Numbered from the stretch's first letter, positions 1 through 7,534 are shown. The stretch is DNA of 34,191 nt from Pedobacter schmidteae (GCA_945901155.1 CAMDKO010000020.1:1-34191); one strand, 5' to 3'. The notes: a model not told the origin generated them from the letters alone. Numbers and translations are program-made.

Positions 1-60
1 GAAATTGCTAAGGGTACAACCTTTACCATTTCTTTTCCTGCAGGTATTATAAGGACCTAA
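1..60 (+). CDS. C-terminal end of a sensor histidine kinase (partial)
   Basis: The first 19 codons in frame 1 end at a TAA at 58-60 and read as a GTTFTISFP-type tail. This matches the last strand of a HATPase_c domain, where a G-x-GTTF-x-[IVF]-x-[LF]-P motif closes the ATP-binding fold of histidine kinases. The second kinase in this window (4354-5580) ends in a very similar GKGTTFRIVL. Nothing upstream is visible, so the sensor type and partner cannot be stated. Family assignment rests on this short motif only. Confidence 0.6.
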   Translation, partial: EIAKGTTFTISFPAGIIRT

Positions 61-121
61 TCAAATTCCAATTCGGTTGGATTATCTAGGGTTTTTATAT
101 TTCTACACGTCATTTTATGCT

Positions 122-250
122 TGTCATTGCAAGCATTTCACTCTGTCATTGCGAGCATTTCACTCTGTCATTGCGAGCGCAGCGCGGCAATCTCAATTAA
201 CCAATGTATTTAAATTAGGAGATTGCTTCGTTGTGCCTTCTCGCAAAGAC
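122..250. repeat. GTCATTGCGAGC-type interspersed repeat with tandem 22-bp units
   Basis: Two 22-bp tandem units starting TGTCATTGC (122-143 and 144-165, one base different) run into a third copy at 166 that continues as GAGCGCAGCGCGGCAATCTC. A rough inverted partner follows at 219-250 (GAGATTGCTTCG...TCTCGCAAAGAC), so the whole block can fold back on itself. The GTCATTGCGAGCG...GGCAATCTC sequence is a widely seen intergenic repeat in Bacteroidota genomes (family knowledge). A 61-codon frame across it is not a gene. Confidence 0.7.
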
Positions 251-355
251 AATAGAACGTAAACATGCATGTTGAATATGCCAAATTATTTTTTTACCAA
301 TAAGTGTAACCATTTCCAAATTATGACGTCTTATTATAGAATTGGTTTAAATGTG

Positions 356-447
356 TTGATGCCCTCTACATTCATGAGGAGTTTGAACGGGGGCATTAAA
401 TTATGGTTAATTGGTTGAAGGCCCGGAGTAATCCGGGTCTTTCCTTT
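356..447 (+). ncRNA. Possible small structured RNA ending in a terminator
   Basis: No coding frame explains 263-417, yet a terminator closes it. ATGCCC at 359-364 pairs with GGGCAT at 391-396, and inside that CCTC (363-366) can alternatively pair with GAGG (376-379). The terminator hairpin follows at 418-441. The sequence suggests a short transcript of unknown function, but it could also be the untranslated tail of the kinase ending at 60. There is no match to a known RNA family that I can recognise. Confidence 0.25.
418..447 (+). terminator. Rho-independent terminator
   Basis: AAGGCCCGGA (418-427) pairs with TCCGGGTCTT (432-441) around a GTAA loop, with one G-T wobble, followed by a T-rich run (TTTCCTTTT). 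It lies about 360 bp after the only plus-strand stop codon upstream. Confidence 0.6.
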
Positions 448-519
448 TAGGTTAAATACTAAAGATTTTCCTTTTTAAATACCTGCATGTTTTAGCAAGT
501 CTTTTATGTCTATTTGGTG

Positions 520-571
520 TAGGTTGAATTCCACATCCTACTCATTAAGTGCGGGCACCCGCACCAACCTA
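520..571. other. Nested inverted repeat in the intergenic region
   Basis: TAGGTTG (520-526) is complementary to CAACCTA (565-571). Between them is a 16-bp palindrome, GTGCGGG-CA-CCCGCAC, at 549-564. It lies about 95 bp beyond the stop codon of the minus-strand nitrilase gene, so it may be part of that gene's 3' untranslated region or a decayed repeat. The rest of 448-665 shows nothing recognisable. Confidence 0.4.
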
Positions 572-665
572 ATAATTAAAAATGGAACCAATGACATCTT
601 GTGTGTTTTTTTATTTTGGCCAAGCCATTAAGACTCCCTAATCCACCTCATAGTTGGCAGTAAAA

Positions 666-1676
666 TTATAAGGCTTTCCCCAATTGTTTTTTTCTAAACA
701 TTCTAGAACGGTCAAAGTAAGTATCCAGAAGTTCAATATCGAATTCCTTTGCCATCTGCAGGGCACTAATGGCTTTATCTTCGCTTGTAATCATTATTGA
801 GCCCACTTTTCCGGGATCATGAATACTAACTGCATCTCCATATTTCGCCTTTAGCTTCTTAAGTTTATCCCAGTTATAATCCAGATGGGCTAATTCATAA
901 TCTAAGTTAATGGTGGCAAGGGTATAATTGAAATAATTGGTACTGCTTGCTACAATCTCTCCAAGCGGATTTAGAACTTCAGAAGGCAATTGTACAACTC
1001 CTATGGCACTTACAAAATAAGAACGGCAGGAATAAGCCCATGTGCTTTGCATCAATCCGCCATGGTAAACTGAGGAAAACAGGATAATATCTGGTTGTTG
1101 TTGTGCATATTTTGCACGCAATTCATCATAATTCAAATCAAAACAAATAGCCATTCCAACCGTACCGAAATCACATTGAAAAATCGGGCTTTGATCACCG
1201 GGGATAACACCTTGTTCCATTTCAGGAATAGTTGGAAAGTTCTTATGATAGGTCCCTGCAATTTTTCCGGCCCTGTCCAGTAAAATCAGGGAATTGCGAA
1301 GACCCTTATCAGTATTATGTAATGATCCAAAGGCGATATAGCAATTATTTTCCCGGGCTATTTTGGCAAAAAAGTCTGAAAGCTTGTTTTTCTTTGCTTC
1401 GACATAAATTTTTTGCTCTGAAGTACTCATGCCGACCGGCACATCACAAATTTCGGGTAATACAATCAAATCCAGTTTAGAACTAAGAACCTGATTGAGC
1501 TGGCCCTGCCAAAAGCTAATCATCTGTTCGACTAAGGCCTCTGGCGACTGATTTTTATTGATGGAAGGGGAAGCCCCGATCGTTGCGATTCTTAGAGGTT
1601 TAGATGCCTGAGCAAGTGGTGCCAAAAATAATAATAGGAGTAGGCTAACGATGGTAAACTTTGATAGGTTTTTCAT
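666..1676 (-). CDS. Exported carbon-nitrogen hydrolase (nitrilase family)
   Basis: This 336-aa protein belongs to the nitrilase superfamily, which hydrolyses amide or nitrile C-N bonds. The triad is visible in order: Glu75 in IVLPEIC, Lys145 in TYHKNFP, and Cys178 in GMAICFDLNYDE. Residues 1-24 form a signal peptide (hydrophobic run 9-21, cleavage after AQA), so it acts outside the cytoplasm, unlike most family members. The length is normal for the family plus a leader and C-terminal tail. It stands alone between long non-coding stretches, with an imperfect TTGAC-GTCAA palindrome at 1703-1716 just ahead of it. The substrate is unknown. The family call is firm because all three catalytic residues sit in their usual spacing. 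Confidence 0.9.
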   Translation of the reverse strand: MKNLSKFTIVSLLLLLFLAPLAQASKPLRIATIGASPSINKNQSPEALVEQMISFWQGQLNQVLSSKLDLIVLPEICDVPVGMSTSEQKIYVEAKKNKLSDFFAKIARENNCYIAFGSLHNTDKGLRNSLILLDRAGKIAGTYHKNFPTIPEMEQGVIPGDQSPIFQCDFGTVGMAICFDLNYDELRAKYAQQQPDIILFSSVYHGGLMQSTWAYSCRSYFVSAIGVVQLPSEVLNPLGEIVASSTNYFNYTLATINLDYELAHLDYNWDKLKKLKAKYGDAVSIHDPGKVGSIMITSEDKAISALQMAKEFDIELLDTYFDRSRMFRKKQLGKAL

Positions 1677-1857
1677 GAGCTTGTTTTTATTTTATTTTTT
1701 AATTGACAATCGTCAAATTTGAAGTATTCTCTTTTTCCTGTATTTAATTTAAGAAATAGGAAGCTTCAATTAGGTTCTCAACAAACAATATAGGTCTTTG
1801 TATTGATAATTGGAATTTAAAAGACTGAAATCAATCTAAATTGGATGTTATGACTGA
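1677..1857. other. Upstream region of the nitrilase gene
   Basis: AT-rich DNA with a short palindrome, TTGAC-aatc-GTCAA, at 1703-1716, about 27 bp before the minus-strand start codon at 1676. It could be an operator for that gene. I see no gene here. Confidence 0.3.
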
Positions 1858-2168
1858 TTAACGCAGGCAGGCAATGCTTGTTCCATTCACACAATGCCAT
1901 TTTCCCTTTGCTTGGTGGTACCCACCAAGCAAAGGATAATTTCCTTCCGCTCATAGCCGCGCGGGCCTTACCTTTTTCTGTAGCCCGCCCGGATGAATCC
2001 GTTCGGACGGGCAAAAAAGAACCATGCCGAGGCGGTACGACGAGACCATGAGTGCCTTTAAAAAACAATAAACTACACCGAATAATCCCACCGCTGCGCC
2101 TGCTGCTATGAAAGGTTCTGCGAGGGCTAGGACGGTAATTGCCACACACTCCCGATAGCTATCGGGAC
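1858..2168. repeat. GC-rich, highly structured intergenic element
   Basis: This stretch is much richer in G and C than its surroundings. It holds a 14-bp perfect stem (CCTTTGCTTGGTGG at 1905-1918 with its complement at 1922-1935, loop TAC), a second imperfect hairpin (GCCCG at 1983-1987 with CGGGC at 2008-2012), and an 18-bp palindrome at its right edge (2150-2167). Two overlapping minus-strand frames of 110 and 64 codons run through it but have low-complexity, Arg/Ser/Pro-rich content with no domain. I read it as a dispersed repeat or structured element rather than a gene. From memory, similar translated sequence appears as spurious hypothetical proteins in other Bacteroidota. Confidence 0.45.
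2150..2167. repeat. 18-bp perfect palindrome, copy 1
   Basis: TCCCGATAGCTATCGGGA is identical to its own reverse complement. The same 18 bases occur again at 2285-2302. Confidence 0.85.
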
Positions 2169-2284
2169 AAGGCGGAGGAGAGGTGAACGGAGGTTCAGTG
2201 AATGGACGATTTGTTTAACTTTGATATAAATCTTCCTGTGCCTAGATTTAAATACCTTCTATTTGTAACACTGCTGCTGATACC

Positions 2285-2302
2285 TCCCGATAGCTATCGG
2301 GA
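2285..2302. repeat. 18-bp perfect palindrome, copy 2
   Basis: Second identical copy of TCCCGATAGCTATCGGGA, 135 bp from the first. Both copies continue with CAA, so a few flanking bases are shared as well. An 84-codon frame at 2202-2456 runs through it without any recognisable domain and is rejected as a gene. Confidence 0.85.
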
Positions 2303-2664
2303 CAATGCGGAACAACGGTTATTAAAGGTCTGTGTCCGTAGGACTCCTTTGGAGCAAGCGTGGAGGAGAATAAAAATTGTATTAACCGTCTTGCGCGGCA
2401 TTGCCTGCCTGCTGGTAGGTAGCTATGACACCGTGCATAGCGATTTAAAAATATAAATTTCAATCAAAAATCCAATGTCATCCCGAAACCTGCCCTTCAG
2501 CAGGTGAGGGACCTTCGTGAAAATAAGCACAAAGCTGATCATTGAAAAGACAAATCAGAGTGGAATAATATAGGTTAGGAAGAGGCGCAAGCGACATACG
2601 CGCGCCAGCAATTGAGAAATTTCAAACGCCACATACGCGCGCCATAAAATCTACTTTACATTTT
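2303..2664. other. Non-coding region downstream of gltX with small repeats
   Basis: No gene is supported here. It contains an imperfect inverted repeat, GCCTGCCTGC-TGGTAGGTAG (about 2402-2421), a small hairpin ACCTGC-ccttca-GCAGGT (2488-2505) within a GTCATCCCGAA-type repeat, and two direct copies of ACATACGCGCGCCA at 2594-2607 and 2631-2644 (37 bp apart). No obvious terminator was found for gltX. Confidence 0.5.
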
Positions 2665-4203
2665 TTAGTCTTCAGTAAAAGCGATCAAGGCTTTCTGAAT
2701 CCTGCTGATCGTTTCCTGTTTTCCAATGAGCAAAGCAATATCAAATACGCCTGGACCGAATTTTCCGCCAACCAACATGACCCTGAATGGAAGCATCAAT
2801 TCGCCAGGTTTGATATCTTTTTCTTCGGCTAAGGTTTTAAAAAGCTTCTCCAAATTCAGAGCTTCCCAGTATTCAGATCCTGATATTACCTCATAAGTTT
2901 TGATGAGTTCAAGAAAGAATTCGGTCTTGGCATCTGCCCATTTTGGTTTCACTGTATTCAAGTCATAATCAACAGGTTGTTCAAAGAAGAATGATGCCTG
3001 CTCCCAGAAATCCTGCAGAAAGATCATGCGCTCTTTTACTGCCGATAAAACTTTTATAAAGTATTCATCATTCGATATTCGAACACCTTTTTCTTTAAGA
3101 ATAGTAAACACCTGATCTTTAATAGCTGCGACTTCAGACTTCTTGATGTATTCATGGTTAAACCATTTTGCTTTTTCAAAATCAAATTTTGCACCTGCCT
3201 TACTAACCCTTTCAATGCTGAACTTTTCAATCAGTTCATTCATACTGAAGATCTCCTGCTCCGTTCCGTCGTTCCATCCCAAAAGTGCCAGCATATTTAC
3301 GAATGCTTCAGGAAGATAGCCCATCTCACGAAAACCACGTGTTGTTTCTCCAGTTTTTGGATCTGTCCAGTTCATTGCATAAACCGGGAATCCAAGCCTG
3401 TCACCATCACGTTTACTCAGTTTCCCATTTCCATCGGGTTTAAGAATCAGCGGCAGATGCACCCATTCCGGCATATCTGCTTTCCATCCAAGGTATTCCC
3501 ACAGAAGGATATGAACCGGTGCTGATGGAAGCCATTCTTCACCTCTGAATGCATGACTGATTTTCATTAAATAATCGTCAACAACTACTGCCAGATGGTA
3601 GGTTGGCATACCATCGGCTTTTAATAATACTTTATCATCAACCAGATTGGTATCAAAACTGACATCGCCACGAATCATATCAAAAAAATGCAGGGTTTCA
3701 TCTGCAGGAACCTTGATACGAATCACATACGGAACCCCTTGATCAAGCAATGCTTTTGTTTCAGCTTCGCTTAGTTTTAATGAATTCCGCAGAAAATTGC
3801 GGTTTTCATGTCCGTAACGAAAGTTTGGAGTTATTTGTCGTTGTTCATCCAGTTCTTCAGGAGTATCAAATGCATAATAGGCATACCCATCTCTAACCAG
3901 TTGTTCTGCATAGATCCTGTAATTTGCCTTACGCTCGCTCTGACGATAAGGGGCAAATGGACCACCGTTTTTTGGGCCTTCATCCGGATTTAATCCACAC
4001 CATGCAAGACAATCTAAAATATAGCGTTCTGCACCTTCTACATAACGGTTTTGGTCGGTATCTTCAATTCTCAGGATAAAGTCGCCACCATGTTTACGGG
4101 CAAACAAATAATTAAACAAAACAGTTCTAACTCCTCCTAGGTGTAAACCACCAGTAGGGCTTGGGGCAAAACGTACTCTTACTTTTTTAGTGATATCAGG
4201 CAT
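2665..4203 (-). CDS. gltX: Glutamyl-tRNA synthetase
   Basis: This class I aminoacyl-tRNA synthetase charges tRNA-Glu with glutamate in the cytoplasm. The HIGH-type motif GGLHLGG is at residues 18-24 and the KMSKS-type motif KLSKR at about 261-265, separated by the expected Rossmann domain, with the anticodon-binding helical region behind. The frame is open 16 codons further upstream, to 4251, but that extension comes from a tandem repeat (4222-4280) and is out of character with the family. The ATG at 4203, giving MPDITKKVRVRFAPSPTGG and 512 aa, fits the usual N-terminus, where the first strand begins a few residues before the HIGH motif. It is divergent from the kinase operon at 4354. No Shine-Dalgarno is visible, as is usual in Bacteroidota. 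Confidence 0.97.
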   Translation of the reverse strand: MPDITKKVRVRFAPSPTGGLHLGGVRTVLFNYLFARKHGGDFILRIEDTDQNRYVEGAERYILDCLAWCGLNPDEGPKNGGPFAPYRQSERKANYRIYAEQLVRDGYAYYAFDTPEELDEQRQITPNFRYGHENRNFLRNSLKLSEAETKALLDQGVPYVIRIKVPADETLHFFDMIRGDVSFDTNLVDDKVLLKADGMPTYHLAVVVDDYLMKISHAFRGEEWLPSAPVHILLWEYLGWKADMPEWVHLPLILKPDGNGKLSKRDGDRLGFPVYAMNWTDPKTGETTRGFREMGYLPEAFVNMLALLGWNDGTEQEIFSMNELIEKFSIERVSKAGAKFDFEKAKWFNHEYIKKSEVAAIKDQVFTILKEKGVRISNDEYFIKVLSAVKERMIFLQDFWEQASFFFEQPVDYDLNTVKPKWADAKTEFFLELIKTYEVISGSEYWEALNLEKLFKTLAEEKDIKPGELMLPFRVMLVGGKFGPGVFDIALLIGKQETISRIQKALIAFTED

Positions 4204-4221
4204 GCGGTAAAGATAAAGATT

Positions 4222-4280
4222 AGTTGACAGTTGACAATTGAGAATTGACAATTACGAATTACGAATTGACAATTACGAAT
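4222..4280. repeat. Short tandem repeat between divergent genes
   Basis: GAATTGACAATTACGAAT occurs at 4242-4259 and again at 4263-4280 (21-bp period), preceded by related AGTTGACAGTTGACAATTGA sequence. It lies in the 150-bp divergent promoter region of gltX and the kinase operon, and explains the false upstream extension of gltX. Confidence 0.8.
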
Positions 4281-4353
4281 CAGACAACACCTGCCCGTTT
4301 TATATTGAAAATCCTACTACCTTTCAATTTCCTTTTGTAATTTGCTAAAATAT

Positions 4354-5580
4354 ATGAATCCATACGATAGGAAACGCCTCTGGAAGTTTATTTTATTCGC
4401 ATTTGCACTGATAATTGTGGGTGCATCGGTATGGTATACCGACTATCTGGTAAGGAATATATCTACTGCAGAGCGAACCAGAGCTGAATTATGGGCAAGA
4501 AGTACCCGTAATATAATCGCGATGCCCGATGTGAATGATGAATATATAACCTTTATCTACAACATGCGGGATAGTTTGGCAGTTCCGGCAATTGTAGTTG
4601 ATTCTGCTGAAAATATCATCACCTGGCGTGGGCTCGACAGTACAAAAACAAATTTTGAACTAGAAGCTGATGCTAAGAAAAAGCACGATCCTAAATATTT
4701 TAAATCTCAGTTGAAAGAGATGAAATCTCAGCACCCGCAGCCAATAGTTCTTGAATTAAACAATCGGAATAACGAGAAATGGTATGTCTATTATAAAGAC
4801 TCTACCTTGTTAACTCAATTGAGGGCTTTCCCTTACGTACAATTGTCGGTGATTGCAATCTTTTTGCTGATTGCTTATGGGGTTTTCAATTCTTCCAGAA
4901 AGTCGGAGCAGGACCAGGTATGGGTAGGACTAGCTAAAGAAACGGCCCATCAGTTAGGTACACCAATTTCTTCATTAATGGCCTGGGTAGAGCTTCTTAA
5001 ATCTAAGTTTAATGCTCCAGATGATCCCCTGATTATTGAAATGGAGAATGATGTCAAGCGACTTGAAACGGTTGCTGATCGATTTTCCAAGATCGGTTCC
5101 AAGCCCATTCTGCATAATCACGTGGTATATCAGGTGGTTGCAGAATTTGTCAATTATTTCAAGGTCAGGGTGAGTGATAAGATCGAATTCATCTTATCTG
5201 GAGATAAGCAGGTTGAGGCATTGGTTAACGTGCCTTTGTTTGACTGGGTTATCGAAAATATACTTAAAAATGCTGTTAATGCCATTGAGGGACAGGGCAG
5301 CATTAAAATTGAGATCAAAGAGAATCTGGTGAAAGAACAGGTTTTCATTGATATCACAGATACGGGTGCAGGTATTCCCAGATTAAAATTTGATGCGGTT
5401 TTTCAACCTGGATATACGACCAGAAAACGAGGATGGGGACTTGGCCTTTCGCTCACCAAACGAATTGTTGAAAATTACCATCAGGGAAGTGTTTTTGTCA
5501 AAGATTCTGAATTAGGAAAGGGTACAACCTTCCGGATAGTTTTAAAAAGTAATATGACCTATGAAGCGACCACAAGCTGA
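4354..5580 (+). CDS. Membrane sensor histidine kinase (orphan)
   Basis: The protein (408 aa from the ATG at 4354; a TTG four codons earlier is less likely) is an inner-membrane two-component kinase. It has a membrane helix near residues 13-31, an extracytoplasmic region of about 125 residues with no domain I recognise, a second helix near 163-178, then the H-box with His199 in AHQLGTPISSL. The ATP-binding domain shows the N-box NILKNAVNAI (302-311), DTGAGIP (336-342) and GWGLGLS (360-366), closing in GKGTTF. There is no HAMP or PAS domain. The H-box reads HQLGTP instead of the common HE[LI][RK][NT]P. No response regulator is adjacent. Its 3' end overlaps the next gene by 20 bp, so the three plus-strand genes are probably co-transcribed. 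Confidence 0.93.
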   Translation: MNPYDRKRLWKFILFAFALIIVGASVWYTDYLVRNISTAERTRAELWARSTRNIIAMPDVNDEYITFIYNMRDSLAVPAIVVDSAENIITWRGLDSTKTNFELEADAKKKHDPKYFKSQLKEMKSQHPQPIVLELNNRNNEKWYVYYKDSTLLTQLRAFPYVQLSVIAIFLLIAYGVFNSSRKSEQDQVWVGLAKETAHQLGTPISSLMAWVELLKSKFNAPDDPLIIEMENDVKRLETVADRFSKIGSKPILHNHVVYQVVAEFVNYFKVRVSDKIEFILSGDKQVEALVNVPLFDWVIENILKNAVNAIEGQGSIKIEIKENLVKEQVFIDITDTGAGIPRLKFDAVFQPGYTTRKRGWGLGLSLTKRIVENYHQGSVFVKDSELGKGTTFRIVLKSNMTYEATTS

Positions 5581-6067
5581 AGAATTTCCTCTTTTTTATA
5601 AAGGATATGTTGATACGGTTAGTGAAAATGTGTTGACAGAACTGGAACAGCAGATGGAATCATTTTCCGCTTTGTTAAGGAGCATCCCCGCAGAAAAGGC
5701 GTCATTTGCCTATGCCGAAGGAAAATGGACAATAAAAGAGCTAGCTGGGCATGTGATTGATACCGAGAGGATCATGGCGTATCGTGCTTTGCGAATTGCT
5801 CGAAATGATGCAACCCCGCTACCAGGTTTTGATGAAAATGACTATGTAGCCAATGCCCATTTTGCAGACAGGAGTTTGGAAAGCCTAGTAGATGAGTTTG
5901 CAGCTTTACGGAAGGCTAATATGTATCTAATCAGATCCCTGAATGCGATTGAGATTGATCGATCCGGAATTTCAAATGAAAAGCCCATCAGTGTGAGAGC
6001 CCTGATTTTTATTATGGCCGGGCATGTAAACCATCACATCAGGATTCTCAAAGAAAGATATTTATGA
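5561..6067 (+). CDS. DinB-like metal-binding four-helix protein
   Basis: This 168-aa protein fits the DinB/YfiT-like superfamily of four-helix bundle proteins that bind a metal through three histidines. These are visible as His64 (in LAGHVIDTER) and the pair His155 and His159 in GHVNHHIRIL. The KWTIKELAGH stretch just before the first histidine is typical of the DinB_2 branch. Some members are thiol transferases or hydrolases, but the role of this one cannot be told from sequence. It begins inside the end of the kinase gene (20-bp overlap) and shares an ATGA overlap with the thioesterase gene that follows, which suggests translational coupling. The start is well supported by that arrangement. 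Confidence 0.88.
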   Translation: MKRPQAEEFPLFYKGYVDTVSENVLTELEQQMESFSALLRSIPAEKASFAYAEGKWTIKELAGHVIDTERIMAYRALRIARNDATPLPGFDENDYVANAHFADRSLESLVDEFAALRKANMYLIRSLNAIEIDRSGISNEKPISVRALIFIMAGHVNHHIRILKERYL

Positions 6068-6486
6068 TCTGGTCAAGGGATTATACTGTAGAAGAGCTTA
6101 ATGGCAGACCTAAAGGTCATATTGGAGATCTGATTGGAATTGAATTTACTGAAATTACAAACGATTCTATCTCTGCTCGGATGCCCGTCAATGAAAAAAC
6201 GCATCAGCCTTATGGAATTCTCCACGGTGGAGCTTCTGTGGTTTTGGCCGAGTCGCTGGGAAGCGTGGCTTCAAACATGATCATTGATTCGAATAAGTAT
6301 ATCGGCGTGGGACTGGAAGTTAATGCCAATCATTTGAGGCCGGTTAAATCAGGCTTCGTAACCGGAATTTGTAAGCCGATTCATATTGGAGGTAAAACCC
6401 ATGTCTGGGATATCAGGCTGTATGACGACAGGGGAAAAATGAATTGTGTGAGCAGGCTGACAGTGGCGATAATACCTAAAACATAA
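6064..6486 (+). CDS. Hotdog-fold acyl-CoA thioesterase (PaaI/YdiI type)
   Basis: This 140-aa hotdog-fold enzyme hydrolyses acyl-CoA thioesters. The signature HGGASVVLAESLGS at 54-67 carries the catalytic Glu63, at the same position as in the YdiI/MenI branch, which removes CoA from 1,4-dihydroxy-2-naphthoyl-CoA in menaquinone synthesis. Other PaaI-family members act on phenylacetyl or long-chain substrates, and no men genes are visible here, so the substrate stays open. It is the last gene of a three-gene operon (4-bp ATGA overlap with the DinB-like gene) and is followed after its stop codon by a strong terminator. Confidence 0.9.
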   Translation: MIWSRDYTVEELNGRPKGHIGDLIGIEFTEITNDSISARMPVNEKTHQPYGILHGGASVVLAESLGSVASNMIIDSNKYIGVGLEVNANHLRPVKSGFVTGICKPIHIGGKTHVWDIRLYDDRGKMNCVSRLTVAIIPKT

Positions 6487-6521
6487 AAAATGGAGGCCGC
6501 TTTAAAGCCTCCATTTTCTGT
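6487..6521 (+). terminator. Rho-independent terminator of the kinase-DinB-thioesterase operon
   Basis: AAAATGGAGGC (6487-6497) pairs perfectly with GCCTCCATTTT (6507-6517) around a 9-nt loop and runs into T-rich sequence. It begins on the base after the thioesterase stop codon. Confidence 0.8.
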
Positions 6522-6812
6522 TTCTTAAGCAAGGCATCATAATAAGGAAAAATATATCACCGGTTGAATTAGAGGAATTTTTGTTAAAACAGATTAATTA
6601 ACCTGTGCTCAACGTATAAACAGCTAACTACATTTTTGACTTTTATTGGACTTTATAGAATACATTTCTGTAGCCCCAAATAAATTGAAGTAATGCTTCA
6701 TGTCTATTAAAGTTACCAAGAGCTATGAAGTGGCTAAGTTTCCATTCTTACGCTAGGCGGATAGGTGATTTTACATATTCTCTTACCTAAGTGAAAATTC
6801 ATATTTCGGATT
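6522..6812. other. Intergenic DNA before the RAYT repeats
   Basis: About 290 bp of AT-rich sequence in which I see no coding frame, RNA gene or convincing promoter. It separates the operon terminator from the repeats that flank the transposase. Confidence 0.5.
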
Positions 6813-6814
6813 GT

Positions 6815-6833
6815 GCTAAAGCCGAATGTAATT
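6815..6833 (+). repeat. Left copy of direct repeat flanking the RAYT
   Basis: GCTAAAGCCGAATGTAATT matches the right copy at 7550-7568 at 17 of 19 positions and in the same orientation. It includes the GCTAAAGC core also found in the hairpin at 7640-7657. Confidence 0.65.
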
Positions 6834-6892
6834 TTCCTAACCTCTCGCTAAATATTGTGCTGAAGCTTTGGTTTAGCCTTTACACTGAATAG

Positions 6893-6912
6893 CCCGGTGC
6901 TTTAGCTCCGGG
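6893..6912. repeat. REP-like hairpin A, left of the RAYT
   Basis: CCCGG (6893-6897) and CCGGG (6908-6912) enclose GCT-tt-AGC, giving a 20-bp near-perfect inverted repeat with one T-T mismatch. The core is GCTTTAGC. Confidence 0.75.
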
Positions 6913-6932
6913 TGAAAATCCGGTTATCTTAA

Positions 6933-6944
6933 GGGCTTCAGCCC
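6933..6944. repeat. REP-like hairpin B, left of the RAYT
   Basis: GGGCT-tc-AGCCC is a perfect 5-bp inverted repeat with core GCTTCAGC. Confidence 0.75.
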
Positions 6945-6975
6945 AAAACATAAACGATCAGTACGGAGCAAATAC

Positions 6976-6991
6976 TGGTGCTTCAGCGCCA
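6976..6991. repeat. REP-like hairpin C, left of the RAYT
   Basis: TGGTGCT-tc-AGCGCCA is a 16-bp inverted repeat with one T-G wobble, again with core GCTTCAGC. It lies about 90 bp before the transposase start. Confidence 0.75.
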
Positions 6992-7081
6992 ATATACCGA
7001 TAAATAACCCACATCTACCATTCCCTAATCCGAATTTTTATTATTCCAAAACTTTCGAATATTGTTTTCTAAATACCTGAA

Positions 7082-7534
7082 ATGTCATTTATAAAAATAA
7101 TTATCCATTGTGTATGGAGCACAAAAAATCGAATTCCATTCCTAAAATCATCCGAATTCCGGAATGAACTTTGGGATCACATTCGTCAAAATTCGAAAAA
7201 GAAAAATATACATATAGACACAATAAACGGGTATTATGAACATTGCCACTGTCTCATTTCCTTAAATAGCGATCAATGTCTTAAGGATGTTCTTCAATTA
7301 ATCAAAGGAGAATCTTCTAGATGGATAAACCTGAGAGGTGGATTTACCAATTCGTTTGCATCAAAATTTGAATGGCAGGATGAATACCTGGCAATTTCTG
7401 TTTCTGAATCCAATTTAGCTATGGTAAGAGAATACATTAAAAAGCAGGAAATTCATCATCAGAAAAAATCATTTGAAGAAGAATATAAGGCTTTTATTGA
7501 AAAACTGGGCTTTAATCAAATCAGAGGAGGCTAA
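7082..7534 (+). CDS. REP-associated tyrosine transposase (Y1/HUH, IS200-like)
   Basis: This 150-aa protein is a Y1 single-strand transposase. The HUH metal-binding motif is His54-Cys-His56 in YEHCHCLI, and the nucleophile is likely Tyr118 in MVREYIKKQEIHH, on the expected C-terminal helix. Related IS200/IS605 TnpA enzymes cut and join single-stranded DNA at hairpins. Solitary members without TnpB that sit among small palindromic repeats are called RAYTs and are thought to mobilise or maintain those repeats. Here the gene is alone and is bracketed by hairpins whose cores read GCTTYAGC on the left and GCTRAAGC on the right. The frame is intact with both catalytic motifs, so it may be functional. 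No target-site duplication of a classical IS is evident. Confidence 0.9.
   Translation: MSFIKIIIHCVWSTKNRIPFLKSSEFRNELWDHIRQNSKKKNIHIDTINGYYEHCHCLISLNSDQCLKDVLQLIKGESSRWINLRGGFTNSFASKFEWQDEYLAISVSESNLAMVREYIKKQEIHHQKKSFEEEYKAFIEKLGFNQIRGG

Noticed and set aside
122-194. CRISPR-like look of the tandem GTCATTGCGAGC units
   Set aside because: The units are adjacent with no spacers, only two to three copies exist, and no cas gene is near.
1817-2149. 110-codon minus-strand frame (and a 64-codon frame inside it)
   Set aside because: Arg/Ser-rich low-complexity translation across GC-rich hairpins, no domain, and two overlapping frames compete for the same DNA. Read as a structured repeat instead.
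2202-2456. 84-codon plus-strand frame and its opposite-strand partner
   Set aside because: It runs through the second 18-bp palindrome and other repeats and has no recognisable content.
4204-4251. 16-codon upstream extension of gltX
   Set aside because: The extension is translated tandem repeat. The family N-terminus begins at the ATG at 4203.
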